In this document: in pieces, positions 6,961 through 14,931 of the stretch
How the letters are laid out: the number at the start of each line of letters is the position of its first letter
How positions within the stretch are numbered: position 1 is the first letter of the stretch
Source of the DNA: Clostridia bacterium
GTDB lineage: Bacteria > Bacillota > Clostridia > Christensenellales > Aristaeellaceae
Assembly (NCBI GenBank): GCA_900759005.1
Contig: CAAEUQ010000070.1
Location: forward strand, 1-20,689
Reading direction: 5' to 3'
DNA: 20,689 nt
Notes under the pieces: model-generated
The model's input: the letters and a program-made list of their open reading frames with translations, nothing else
Database searches by the model: none
Told to the model about the DNA's origin: nothing
Position numbers and translations under genes: made by a program

Positions 6961-6995
6961 AAAGAAAAAATAACATAAGCCGCCAATCAATGGCG
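6961..6995 (-). terminator. Weak terminator at the end of the ThrE-type exporter operon
   Basis: CGCCA (6981-6985) and TGGCG (6991-6995) form a five-pair stem whose loop contains the stop codon of the yjjB-like gene. On the minus strand a T-rich tract (complement of 6961-6970) follows about ten bases later. The short stem and the gap make it a weak candidate, but it lies exactly between two operons of the same direction. Confidence 0.4.
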
Positions 6996-7409
6996 CCTTG
7001 CGAAAATCCTGAACAGAAGCGAAACCAGCGCGATGCCGGCGGACATGCTGGCGGCGAACAGCAGCGTCGGCAATCCGTTTTCGGCGACGCCCTGCCAGTT
7101 GCCCGTCATCAGCGCGCCCGCGGTGCGGTAAAGACCTGCGCCGGGAATCAGCGGAATCGTGGCGACGACCATGAATATGATCGCCGGCGCGCGCATTTTT
7201 CGGGCGAGAAATTCGGAATGCAGCGTAATCAGCGCGCAGGTGATCAGTGCCGAAAGGTTTGAGTTTGTCAAAACCGAATTCAGCGCGAGGTAAACCGCCC
7301 ACGCGCCCAGTCCGCCGAGTGCAGACACGATCAGCTTTTTTCCGTGAAGATTGAAAAGTGCGGCGAATCCGAGCGAGCCGACCAGCGCCGCGAGCAGCTG
7401 AATGATCAT
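6987..7409 (-). CDS. Threonine/serine exporter, YjjB-like (ThrE_2) subunit
   Basis: This 140-residue protein has four to five hydrophobic segments and matches the C-terminal half of the ThrE amino-acid exporter. It includes the conserved block APAIIFMVVATIPLIPGAGL and a following segment with YRTAGALMTGNW. In Corynebacterium the two halves are fused; here, as in YjjP/YjjB of enterobacteria, they are separate genes that together form one exporter in the cytoplasmic membrane. The ATG at 7409 has AAGGGGG seven bases upstream, and the stop of the partner gene overlaps that ribosome site. The exact substrate is inferred from the family only. Confidence 0.85.
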   Translation of the reverse strand: MIIQLLAALVGSLGFAALFNLHGKKLIVSALGGLGAWAVYLALNSVLTNSNLSALITCALITLHSEFLARKMRAPAIIFMVVATIPLIPGAGLYRTAGALMTGNWQGVAENGLPTLLFAASMSAGIALVSLLFRIFARRH

Positions 7410-7421
7410 ATCGTCGCCCCC

Positions 7422-8177
7422 TTAAAACATCAGGTTTGCCAGCGCAAATCCGAGCGCGAGCAGGATCGCCAGCAGAAGCGATTCGAAGAATCGAATCAGC
7501 CCCGTGATCGTTTCGCCGGAAAACAGGTCGCGCAGCGAATTTGTAAACGCGATGCCCGGAACGAACAACATGATATTGCCGATGGAAATCAGATCCGTAT
7601 GATGCCCGAACGCCGCCAGCACGCACAGGTTCGCCGCCAGACCGCCGGCAAAGCCGAACAGAATCTGCGTAAACAGCCGATTGATCGAGACAGGTTTGAG
7701 CGCCGTTTCAAACAGCCGGAGCAGTACGGCGATTGCGGCGGAGGTGAGCATATCCATTCCGTCGCCGCCAAAAAACAGGGTAAACGCCGCCGAGGTCACT
7801 ATGTAAATGACGATCATCGCCGCGGGCGAATAGTGCTTCCGCTCGCTGATTGCGCGAAGCTCCGAATCGATCCATTCGGGCGATGGGCGCGTTTTGCAGA
7901 TCGTGCGCGAGAGCTGATTCAGGGAATCGATCGCGTCGAAATCGTTGGACGAGCCGGATACGCGCCGCGTCTGCGTTACCGACGCGCAGCCGCCGTAATA
8001 CAGGGTCGTTACGATGCTGGACGTAATCGAGAATACGTCCACGCGCTCCGCGCCGTACGCCATGCCGATGCGCCGGATTGTGTCCTCGACGCGGCTGACC
8101 TCCGCGCCGTTGATCAGGAGCCGTTCGCCGATCGTCATCGCGTAAAACAGCGCCTGTTCCGCCTGATTTCGTTCCAT
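7422..8177 (-). CDS. Threonine/serine exporter, YjjP-like (ThrE, DUF1212) subunit
   Basis: This 251-residue protein is the N-terminal partner of the split ThrE-type exporter. It has a soluble first part of about 105 residues with the family signature GERLLINGAEVSRVEDTI, followed by roughly five membrane helices that include MLFVPGIAFTNSLRDLFSGE, the conserved proline-glycine block of the family. The ATG at 8177 has only a modest ribosome site (GGCGAGGCG); the frame remains open far upstream, but that extension runs through the divergent promoters and yerC and is a shadow. It forms a two-gene operon with the YjjB-like gene, 12 bp downstream. The family exports small amino acids such as threonine and serine. 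Confidence 0.87.
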   Translation of the reverse strand: MERNQAEQALFYAMTIGERLLINGAEVSRVEDTIRRIGMAYGAERVDVFSITSSIVTTLYYGGCASVTQTRRVSGSSNDFDAIDSLNQLSRTICKTRPSPEWIDSELRAISERKHYSPAAMIVIYIVTSAAFTLFFGGDGMDMLTSAAIAVLLRLFETALKPVSINRLFTQILFGFAGGLAANLCVLAAFGHHTDLISIGNIMLFVPGIAFTNSLRDLFSGETITGLIRFFESLLLAILLALGFALANLMF

Positions 8178-8201
8178 AAGTATCGCCTCGCCTTGCGCTT
8201 C

Positions 8202-8231
8202 ATTATAGCACACCGCCGCCGCACGCGTCAA
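8202..8231 (-). promoter_or_regulatory. Promoter of the ThrE-type exporter operon
   Basis: On the minus strand TTGACG (8231-8226) and TATAAT (8207-8202) are separated by 18 bases, with TGC just before the -10 as an extended element. The -35 abuts the -35 of the divergent yerC promoter with two bases between them. Confidence 0.82.
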
Positions 8232-8233
8232 TC

Positions 8234-8262
8234 TTGACGAGCGCGGAGCGCTGATGTATAAT
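8234..8262 (+). promoter_or_regulatory. Promoter of the yerC-pcrA-ligA operon
   Basis: TTGACG (8234-8239) and TATAAT (8257-8262) are separated by 17 bases. The start site should fall near 8269, giving a leader of about 29 bases before yerC. No further promoter is evident before pcrA or ligA. Confidence 0.87.
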
Positions 8263-8297
8263 AGAACCATATTATTGTAGTAAAGCGGAGGACAGCC

Positions 8298-8606
8298 ATG
8301 TTTGATTCCAGACTCAAGAATCCTCAGACGGACATTCTGGCGCACGCCTTTTTGAGCCTTCAAAACGAAGAGGAATGCTATCGCCTGTTCGAGGATCTGT
8401 TTACGATTCGCGAGGTGCAGGATCTTTCTCAGCGGCTGGAGGTCGCGCAGATGCTTTCGGAAAAGGCGACGTATACCGAGATCGTTCAGAAAACCGGCGT
8501 GAGTACGGCGACGATCGGCCGCGTGAACCGCGCGCTGAATTACGGCGCGGACGGCTATGCGCGCGTGCTCGAACGCCTGCGTGCGGAGGAAAAGGCGAAT
8601 GATTGA
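8298..8606 (+). CDS. yerC: TrpR/YerC/YecD-family DNA-binding protein
   Basis: This 102-residue protein belongs to the Trp-repressor-like YerC/YecD family. The visible features are the segment LFTIREVQDLSQRLEVAQML, which is the family hallmark, and a helix-turn-helix with YTEIVQKTGVSTATIGRVNR at about residues 58-77. The function of YerC is not well established; the fold predicts DNA binding. In Bacillus subtilis yerC also lies in the pcrA-ligA neighbourhood, so the context is conserved. GGAGGA lies five bases upstream of the ATG. The end overlaps the pcrA start by eight bases. Confidence 0.9.
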   Translation: MFDSRLKNPQTDILAHAFLSLQNEEECYRLFEDLFTIREVQDLSQRLEVAQMLSEKATYTEIVQKTGVSTATIGRVNRALNYGADGYARVLERLRAEEKAND

Positions 8607-10878
8607 CCTGAAAACGCTGAATCCGCAGCAGCGGGAAGCTGTTCTGACCACGGAAGGGCCGCTGCTCGTTCTTGCCGGCGCGGGCAGCGGCAAAACGCGC
8701 GTGCTGACGTATCGCGTGGCGCACCTGATCGAAAAGGGCGTGCCCGCATGGAAGATTCTGGCGATCACGTTTACCAATAAGGCGGCGCGCGAAATGAGCG
8801 AGCGCATCGAAGCGCTTTCCGGCGAGGATGGAAGCGAGGTCTGGGTTTCGACGTTCCACGCCTGCTGCGCGCGAATCCTGCGCCGCGATATTGAAAAGCT
8901 CGGCTATAAGCGCCAGTTTGCGATTTACGACGAGGACGACCGGATGCAGGTGGTTAGGTCCGCGCTGAAGGAATTGAATCTGAATGACAAGGATTTTCCG
9001 CCGAAGCTGATCAAAGCGGCGATTTCGGATGCGAAAAACCGGATGCTTTCGCCGGAGGAATGGCTGAAGGACGCGGGCGGGGATTACCGCAGCCAGCAGA
9101 TTGCAAAGGCGTATGCGCTGTATGAAAAGGCGCTGAAGAGCAATAACGCGCTGGATTTCGACGATCTGCTTCTGAAAACGCTCGAACTGCTCGTGCAGGT
9201 GGAGCCGGTGCGCGAATACTATCAGCGCCGGTTCGATTATATATTGGTCGACGAATATCAGGATACGAACGCCGCGCAGTACGAGCTGATCCGCGTGCTC
9301 ACCGGCGAAAAGCGCAATCTCTGCGTCGTCGGCGATGACGATCAGTCCATTTACGGCTGGCGCGGCGCGGACGTGCGCAATATTCTGGATTTCGAAAAGG
9401 ATTTTCCGGATGCGAAAGTGATCAAGCTCGAGCAGAATTACCGCTCGACCGGCAATATCCTCGACGCGGCGAATCAGGTTATCGCCCACAATCTCGATCG
9501 CAAGGACAAAGCGCTATGGACGGATTCCGGCGAGGGCGACAAGATCGGGCTGTACCACGCGCTGGACGAACGCGAGGAAGCGGCGTTTGTCGCGCGAAAG
9601 GCAAACGATCTGATCAAACGCGGCGCAAAACCATCCGATATTGCGGTATTGTATCGCACGAACGCGCAGTCGCGCGTGCTGGAGGAAGCGTTCGTCCGCG
9701 CGGGCATTCCGTATTCCGTTTACGGCGGGCAGAAGTTCTACGAACGCAAGGAGGTCAAGGATCTGATTGCGTATATGCGCGCGCTGGTGAATCCCGACGA
9801 CGACGTTTCCTGCCGGAGAATCATCAATTCGCCGAAAAGGGGCCTTGGCGACGCGAGCGTCGACGCGCTGGCGAATTACGCTTCGGAGAACGGAATGCCG
9901 CTTTTAAGCGCTGCGCTGGATGTGGAAAATGCGCCGCTGAACGCGCGACCGAAAAAGCTGATCGGCGAGTTTGCCGAAATGATGATCGATCTGACCGAGC
10001 TTTTATATGAAAAGAAGCCCGGCGAATTTTTCGGCGCGCTTCTGGACAAAACCGGATATGTGCGTTCGCTTGAGGCGGACAAGACCGAAGAAAGCAATGC
10101 GCGCATCGAAAATATCAAGGAACTTGAGGGTGCAATCGCCGAATTTGAACGATTGAATCCCGAGGGCGGAATCAGCGATTTTCTCGAAAACGTCGCGCTG
10201 GTCGCCGATATCGATTCCATGAACGAGCATGGCGGCAGCGTTACGATGATGACGCTGCATTCGGCAAAGGGCCTTGAATTCAATATCGTGTTCCTGCCCG
10301 GCATGGAAGAAAGCATTTTCCCCGTAACCGGCGCGCTTCTGGACGAAACGCGCATGGAGGAGGAGCGAAGACTTGCATATGTCGGCATTACGCGTGCGAA
10401 AAAGCAGCTGATTTTGAGCCATGCGCGCACGCGCACGCTGTTCAATTCGCGATCGGCGAATGAAATGTCGCGCTTCGTCAGCGAAATTCCGCCGCGGCTG
10501 ATCAATGAAGGCACGCAGCGCGGAACGCAGTACGGCGTTCCCGCGCCGAATGCGCGCAGGGGCTACGGTGAAAGCAATTATTCGCGCGGCTATTCCGGCG
10601 CAAACGGCTATTATTCCGGGCGCGGCACGGGCGCGAAGGGGAATGCGCTCGGCATTCCCGGCGTTCAGAAGGGCTTCGTCGGCTCGCAGGCGCGGCAGGT
10701 GAAGAACGTGTCATTGTTCCATGCGGGCGATCAGGTATTCCATAAATCGCTCGGGCGCGGCAGGGTGGCGGAAGTTACCGGCGCAGGCGAAGGGCAGAAG
10801 ATCACCGTTGAATTTGAATCCGGCGTAAAAAAGACGCTCGCTGCGGCGGTTGCGCCGATCATTAAAGTGAACGGATAA
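8599..10878 (+). CDS. pcrA: ATP-dependent DNA helicase PcrA (UvrD/Rep superfamily 1A)
   Basis: PcrA is a 3'-5' helicase of superfamily 1 that acts in repair, replication-conflict clearance and plasmid rolling-circle replication. The 759-residue protein shows the Q motif (LNPQQREAV), Walker A AGAGSGKT at about residues 25-32, motif Ia ITFTNKAAREM, motif II VDEYQDTN, motif III GDDDQSIYGWRGAD, motif IV NYRST, motif V LHSAKGLEF and motif VI VGITRAKK. A Gly/Tyr/Ser-rich linker (about 650-690) precedes the C-terminal Tudor-like RNA-polymerase-binding domain (AGDQVFHKSLGRGRVAEV). The ATG at 8599 has GGAGGA about eight bases upstream and overlaps yerC; an ATG further upstream in frame lies inside yerC and is not needed. 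It is followed by ligA 11 bp later. Confidence 0.96.
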   Translation: MIDLKTLNPQQREAVLTTEGPLLVLAGAGSGKTRVLTYRVAHLIEKGVPAWKILAITFTNKAAREMSERIEALSGEDGSEVWVSTFHACCARILRRDIEKLGYKRQFAIYDEDDRMQVVRSALKELNLNDKDFPPKLIKAAISDAKNRMLSPEEWLKDAGGDYRSQQIAKAYALYEKALKSNNALDFDDLLLKTLELLVQVEPVREYYQRRFDYILVDEYQDTNAAQYELIRVLTGEKRNLCVVGDDDQSIYGWRGADVRNILDFEKDFPDAKVIKLEQNYRSTGNILDAANQVIAHNLDRKDKALWTDSGEGDKIGLYHALDEREEAAFVARKANDLIKRGAKPSDIAVLYRTNAQSRVLEEAFVRAGIPYSVYGGQKFYERKEVKDLIAYMRALVNPDDDVSCRRIINSPKRGLGDASVDALANYASENGMPLLSAALDVENAPLNARPKKLIGEFAEMMIDLTELLYEKKPGEFFGALLDKTGYVRSLEADKTEESNARIENIKELEGAIAEFERLNPEGGISDFLENVALVADIDSMNEHGGSVTMMTLHSAKGLEFNIVFLPGMEESIFPVTGALLDETRMEEERRLAYVGITRAKKQLILSHARTRTLFNSRSANEMSRFVSEIPPRLINEGTQRGTQYGVPAPNARRGYGESNYSRGYSGANGYYSGRGTGAKGNALGIPGVQKGFVGSQARQVKNVSLFHAGDQVFHKSLGRGRVAEVTGAGEGQKITVEFESGVKKTLAAAVAPIIKVNG

Positions 10879-10889
10879 GGAGAAGCAAA

Positions 10890-12860
10890 GTGAATCGAAT
10901 GCGCGAACTGGTGGATCGTCTGAACGAAACCGCCTATGAATACTATACCCTCGACGCTCCCTCGATTTCCGATAAGGAATGGGATCAGATGTATGACGAG
11001 CTGGTCGCGCTCGAACGCGAAACCGGCGAGCGCCTGCCCGATTCGCCCACGCGGCGCGTCGGCGGCGAGATCCTGAAGGCGTTCGAGCCGCATACGCATC
11101 TTTCGCGACTCTGGAGTATGGGCAAGGCGCAGTCGATCGCCGCACTCGAGGAATGGGCGCAGCGCGCGGAAAAGCTGCGCGAGGCTGCAAACGCCGAGCT
11201 TCCGCCAATCACATACGTCGTCGAGCACAAATTCGATGGGCTGACCATCAATCTGACCTACGAAAACGGCGAGCTCATCGGCGCGGCGACGCGCGGCAAC
11301 GGCATTACCGGCGAGGAAATTCTCCCGCAGGTGCGCACGATCCGCTCCGTTCCGCTGAAAATTCCGTTTGCCGGCAGGATGGAGGTGCACGGCGAGGGCT
11401 ATATGCGCCTGTCCGTGCTCGAAAAATACAATCGAACCGCTTCCGAAATGCTCAAAAACCCGCGCAATGCCGCCGCGGGTGCGCTTCGCAATCTCGATCC
11501 TGCGGTGACTGCCGCGCGCAGGCTCGACGCGTGCTTTTACGACGTCGGCTATATCGAAGGCAAAGCGTTCAAAACGCAGAAAGAGATGATGGACTTCCTG
11601 CGCGAGAATCGCTTTCCGGTTTCGGATTGCGAGATTGAATGCCCGAACCTTCAGCGCGCGATCGAAGCGGTTCACGCAATCGAACAGTCGCGCGGCGATC
11701 TGGATTATATGATCGACGGCGCGGTGATCAAAATCTGCGATTTCGCCACGCGCGATGCGCTCGGCTATACCGACAAATTCCCGCGCTGGGCGATTGCATA
11801 CAAGTTTGAAGCCGAGGAAGTGACCACGCTGCTGGAGGACGTAACGTGGCAGATCGGCAGAACCGGCAAGCTCACGCCGCTGGCGCACGTGTCGCCGGTG
11901 GAGCTTGCGGGCGCGACGGTTCGCAAAGCAACCTTGAATAATTATACCGATATATTAAGGAAGCGCGTGAAAATCGGCGCGCGGGTATGGATTCGCCGTT
12001 CGAACGAGGTCATTCCGGAAATCATGGGTCGCGTGGACGAATTCGAGCCCGGCGAGCGCGAAATTGAAAAGCCGACGGTCTGTCCGGAATGCGGCGCGAA
12101 TCTGATTGAGCGCGGCGCGCACCTGTTCTGCCCGAATCGGGACGGCTGCAAAAAGCAGATTGTGATGCGCCTTTCGCATTTTGCGGGGCGCGAAGCAATG
12201 GATATCGAAACGTTTTCCGAAAAAACCGCGGAGCAGCTGGTGAATTTGAATCTGATTCAGGAAGCCGATCAGCTCTACGCGCTTGAAAAGGAACAGCTCG
12301 CCGGACTCGATCGATTCGGCGAAAAGAAGGCGGAAAATCTGATTCAGGCGATTGAAAAGAGCAAAACGCCCAAGCTCAGCGCATTTATTTATGCAATAGG
12401 CATTCCGAACGTCGGCGTAAAAACCGCGCGCGACCTCGCCGATCGCTTCGGCACGATCGATGCGCTGCGTGCCGCGGATGCGGAGACGCTGACCGGAATG
12501 GACGACGTGGGCGAAATCGTCGCCGAATCCATTCGCGCGTTTTTCGCCGATCCCGCATCCGCAAGACTGGTGGACGCGCTGCTCGCAGCGGGCGTTCAGC
12601 CGCAGTCGCCGGAAAAAATCGCGTCCGGCGGCGCGTTCGAGGGAATGACCGTGGTCGTGACCGGCACACTCGAGCATTATTCCCGCGCGGAAGCGGAGGA
12701 GGCGATTCGCCGGAACGGCGGCAAGGCGGCGGGCAGCGTCTCGAAAAAGACGAGCCTGGTCGTTTATGGCGAAGCCGCCGGCAGCAAGTTGGAAAAGGCG
12801 CGTGCGCTCGGCGTAGAAACGATCGACGAGGAAGAGTTCCAGCGGCGCCTGAACGGCTGA
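10890..12860 (+). CDS. ligA: NAD+-dependent DNA ligase LigA
   Basis: LigA seals nicks in duplex DNA using NAD+ and joins Okazaki fragments. Domain order in the 656 residues is as expected: Ia (about 1-65), the adenylation domain with catalytic Lys114 in VEHKFDGL, the OB fold (ATLNNYTDI, then a segment ending SNEVIPEIMG), a four-cysteine zinc finger (CPEC, then CPNRDGCKK), the helix-hairpin-helix domain, and a BRCT domain from about residue 585. Two motifs deviate from the usual form: KxDG is preceded by EH rather than EP, and the normally conserved P-M-L-S-L block reads RLWSMGKAQS. These suggest a divergent subgroup, not loss of function. The start is the GTG at 10890, with AAGGAGA about seven bases upstream; an ATG lies nine bases further in. 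Confidence 0.95.
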   Translation: MNRMRELVDRLNETAYEYYTLDAPSISDKEWDQMYDELVALERETGERLPDSPTRRVGGEILKAFEPHTHLSRLWSMGKAQSIAALEEWAQRAEKLREAANAELPPITYVVEHKFDGLTINLTYENGELIGAATRGNGITGEEILPQVRTIRSVPLKIPFAGRMEVHGEGYMRLSVLEKYNRTASEMLKNPRNAAAGALRNLDPAVTAARRLDACFYDVGYIEGKAFKTQKEMMDFLRENRFPVSDCEIECPNLQRAIEAVHAIEQSRGDLDYMIDGAVIKICDFATRDALGYTDKFPRWAIAYKFEAEEVTTLLEDVTWQIGRTGKLTPLAHVSPVELAGATVRKATLNNYTDILRKRVKIGARVWIRRSNEVIPEIMGRVDEFEPGEREIEKPTVCPECGANLIERGAHLFCPNRDGCKKQIVMRLSHFAGREAMDIETFSEKTAEQLVNLNLIQEADQLYALEKEQLAGLDRFGEKKAENLIQAIEKSKTPKLSAFIYAIGIPNVGVKTARDLADRFGTIDALRAADAETLTGMDDVGEIVAESIRAFFADPASARLVDALLAAGVQPQSPEKIASGGAFEGMTVVVTGTLEHYSRAEAEEAIRRNGGKAAGSVSKKTSLVVYGEAAGSKLEKARALGVETIDEEEFQRRLNG

Positions 12861-13016
12861 GGACGTGCGGGATTCGGAAAAAGGCGCCATAAATACTGCG
12901 ACGATTGATCTTCGCACAACGGCACTCGATTGAAGCTCTATTGGAGACTGATATTGACTGCTGCGCTGATTGCACGGGTAAATTTTTCAAAAACGAATGC
13001 AAATGTGCGCGAGATG
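12861..13016 (+). other. Intergenic gap between ligA and yicC, no gene seen
   Basis: About 200 bp separate ligA from yicC, the longest gap on the plus-strand half. I see no convincing terminator with a T run, no small gene with a ribosome site, and no RNA gene. The right end holds the yicC promoter. Confidence 0.5.
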
Positions 13017-13025
13017 TGCTATAAT
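13017..13025 (+). promoter_or_regulatory. Extended -10 promoter of the yicC-fmt operon
   Basis: TGC-TATAAT is a full-consensus -10 with the TGn extension, 34 bp upstream of the yicC ATG. No good -35 box lies 16-18 bases upstream (ATGCAA at 12997-13002 is poor), as is usual for extended -10 promoters. It is the only clear promoter for the eight genes that follow. Confidence 0.7.
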
Positions 13026-13058
13026 AAAGAATGGAATATCATTCAGGAGGCGCAGGCA

Positions 13059-13928
13059 ATGCTCAGCATGACCGGCTATGGACGCGCGACTGTGGAGCGC
13101 GACGGACGCCAGCTGACCGTGGAACTCAAATCGGTCAATCATCGTTTCCTCGATCTCGCGTTCCGGATGCCCAGAAATCTCGCGTTTCTGGAGGAGGACG
13201 CGCGCAGGGCAATCGGCGCGCGGCTTGCCCGCGGGCATGTGGACGTATTCATGACCTATCGCAATCTCCGAAACGACGCGCGGACGGTCTCGGTGGATAC
13301 TGCGCTGTTTGACGTATACGCAAGCGCGCTTGAATCCGTATCTGATCGGGGACTCAAGGACGATCGGACGCTGATGAATATCGCGCGGATGCCGGACGTG
13401 ATGATCGTTACCGAGGCGGAGGAGGATCAGGACGCGCTGAAGGCGCTGCTTTCCGAAACGATGAACGCGGCGCTCGATCAGCTGATTGCGATGCGCACGC
13501 GCGAGGGCGCGGCGATGGCGGAGGATCTGAACCGGAAGGTGGACGCGATCGAGCGGATGACGCGCGAAATCGAAGCGCGCTATCCGCAGACGGTTTTGGA
13601 ATATCAGAATCGCCTGCGCGCGGCGATTGAGGAGCTGATCGGTCAGAACGTGGACGAAACGCGGCTTTTGACCGAGGTTGCGATCATGGTGGATCGAAGC
13701 GCGATTGCGGAGGAAACCGTGCGCCTGACGAGCCATATTGCCCAGCTGCGCGAAACGTTCCAGAAGACCGAGCCGATCGGCAGACGGCTGGATTTCCTGG
13801 TGCAGGAGCTGAACCGCGAGGTCAATACCATTTCTTCGAAATCGCAGGACGTGCCGATTACGCGGCTTGCGGTGGATATGAAGGCGGAAATTGAAAAGCT
13901 GCGCGAGCAGCTGCAAAACGTTGAATAA
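13059..13928 (+). CDS. yicC: YicC-family endoribonuclease
   Basis: The 289-residue protein has the family N-terminus MLSMTGYGRATVERDG followed by VELKSVNHRFLDLAFRMP, and the C-terminal DUF1732 block with RLTSHIAQLRETF, then GRRLDFLVQELNREVNT and KSQDVPITRLAVDMKAEIEK. YicC proteins are endoribonucleases implicated in RNA turnover and small-RNA decay in the cytoplasm. The ATG at 13059 follows a perfect AGGAGG eight bases upstream; the open frame extends to a TTG further left, but that part crosses the promoter. In many Bacillota a remA-type gene lies between yicC and gmk; here gmk follows directly after 18 bp. Confidence 0.92.
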   Translation: MLSMTGYGRATVERDGRQLTVELKSVNHRFLDLAFRMPRNLAFLEEDARRAIGARLARGHVDVFMTYRNLRNDARTVSVDTALFDVYASALESVSDRGLKDDRTLMNIARMPDVMIVTEAEEDQDALKALLSETMNAALDQLIAMRTREGAAMAEDLNRKVDAIERMTREIEARYPQTVLEYQNRLRAAIEELIGQNVDETRLLTEVAIMVDRSAIAEETVRLTSHIAQLRETFQKTEPIGRRLDFLVQELNREVNTISSKSQDVPITRLAVDMKAEIEKLREQLQNVE

Positions 13929-13946
13929 GGATTACGGAAGGATGAA

Positions 13947-14594
13947 GTGATTCCAATGGCGAAGCGTGGAAGGCTGTTCGTAGTCTCCGGTCCCGCGGGC
14001 GCGGGCAAGTCCGAAATCGTAAAGGCGCTTCTGAAGAAGCATGACGACGTAAAGCTCAGCGTGTCCTGCACGACGCGCGCGCCGCGTCCCGGCGAGGTCA
14101 ACGGCGTGAGCTATCATTTCGTGAGCGATGAAAGGTTCGACGAGCTGGTTGCCCAGAACGCATTTTACGAGTGGGCGCATGTGCATCAGAACCGCTATGG
14201 AACGCTCAAAAGCGTCGTTGCAAAGGAGCTTGACGAGGGTCACGACCTGATCCTCGAAATCGACGTTCAGGGCTGCCTTCAGGCGATGGAGCAGGATCCG
14301 GACGCGACCGGCATTTTCGTCTGCCCGCCGAGCCGCGAGAACCTCGAAAAGCGTCTGCGCGGGCGCGGTACGGAGACGGAAGAATCCATCCGAGTGCGTC
14401 TGGGCAATGTCGCCGGCGAAGTGGAAAAGGCGTATAAGTATCATTATGTGATCATTCATCAGGATTGGTCGATGGTGCCGAACGCGCTGGATATCGCAGT
14501 TGACGAGCTCTATGCGATCATTACCGCCCGCCGTCAGGAAACGAAAAACCATCTGGATTTTCTGGATGCGCTCAGCGCGTCCTTAAAGAAATAA
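13947..14594 (+). CDS. gmk: Guanylate kinase
   Basis: Gmk phosphorylates GMP (and dGMP) with ATP to GDP, and also feeds alarmone metabolism. The P-loop GPAGAGKS is at about residues 15-22. The GMP-binding region contains SCTTRAPRPGEVNGVSYHFV, the YEWAHVHQNRYGT segment follows, and LILEIDVQG carries the acidic pocket; the lid contains RLRGRGTETEESIRVRL. Two starts are possible: the GTG at 13947 with AGGA four bases upstream, or the ATG at 13956, which is 13 bases from that site. The resulting proteins differ by three residues (215 or 212). It sits in the same order as in other Bacillota, before rpoZ. Confidence 0.95.
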   Translation: MIPMAKRGRLFVVSGPAGAGKSEIVKALLKKHDDVKLSVSCTTRAPRPGEVNGVSYHFVSDERFDELVAQNAFYEWAHVHQNRYGTLKSVVAKELDEGHDLILEIDVQGCLQAMEQDPDATGIFVCPPSRENLEKRLRGRGTETEESIRVRLGNVAGEVEKAYKYHYVIIHQDWSMVPNALDIAVDELYAIITARRQETKNHLDFLDALSASLKK

Positions 14595-14639
14595 ACCCGC
14601 TTGAATTCAGGCGAATCCATAACAAGGAGGACATTCATT

Positions 14640-14855
14640 ATGATGATCGACCCGCCCATTAGCGAATTGCTGCAGAAGGTAGATTGCCGTTATACGCTGG
14701 CTGTGGAAGCCGCGAAGCGCGCGCGTGAACTGATCGCGAAGGAGCCGCCGCTGATCGACACCCGCGAAACGAAGCCGCTCGTGATCGCGATTGAGGAAAT
14801 CAACCGCGGAATGATCACCTATTCCCGCCCCGACGAGGAGAAGGAAGAGGAATAA
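14640..14855 (+). CDS. rpoZ: DNA-directed RNA polymerase omega subunit
   Basis: This 71-residue protein has the omega fold sequence: ISELLQKVDCRYTLAVEAAK with RARELI, then KPLVIAIEEINRGMITY. Omega helps assemble and stabilise the RNA polymerase core around beta-prime. A strong AAGGAGG (14624-14630) lies nine bases before the first ATG of an ATG-ATG pair. The acidic tail (DEEKEEE) is typical. The position after gmk is conserved in Bacillota and in Proteobacteria. Confidence 0.93.
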   Translation: MMIDPPISELLQKVDCRYTLAVEAAKRARELIAKEPPLIDTRETKPLVIAIEEINRGMITYSRPDEEKEEE

Positions 14856-14860
14856 TCGAT

Positions 14861-14910
14861 GCGCAAAATCCGATTTTCCGCCCGCTTGAAGGCGAAAAGT
14901 CGGTTTTCGC
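14861..14910. repeat. Long imperfect inverted repeat between rpoZ and coaBC
   Basis: The left arm (14861-14882) and right arm (14891-14910) pair over about 20 positions around an eight-base loop, with one G-U pair, one mismatch and a few bulged bases. The arms include CCGATTTTCCGCC and GGCGAAAAGTCGG. No T run follows, so it is not a standard terminator. It could reduce transcription into coaBC or stabilise the upstream RNA end. Confidence 0.5.
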
Positions 14911-14931
14911 ATATTGAAAGGAAGGAAAAAT

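Noticed and set aside
12930..13058. In-frame N-terminal extension of yicC, starting at a TTG and giving a hydrophobic leader-like peptide
   Set aside because: It crosses the extended -10 promoter, and the perfect AGGAGG with the family N-terminus MLSMTGYGR fixes the start at 13059.
14601..14639. Longer rpoZ start upstream of the ATG-ATG pair
   Set aside because: The strong AAGGAGG at 14624-14630 lies between and serves the ATG at 14640; the extension does not fit the omega family.
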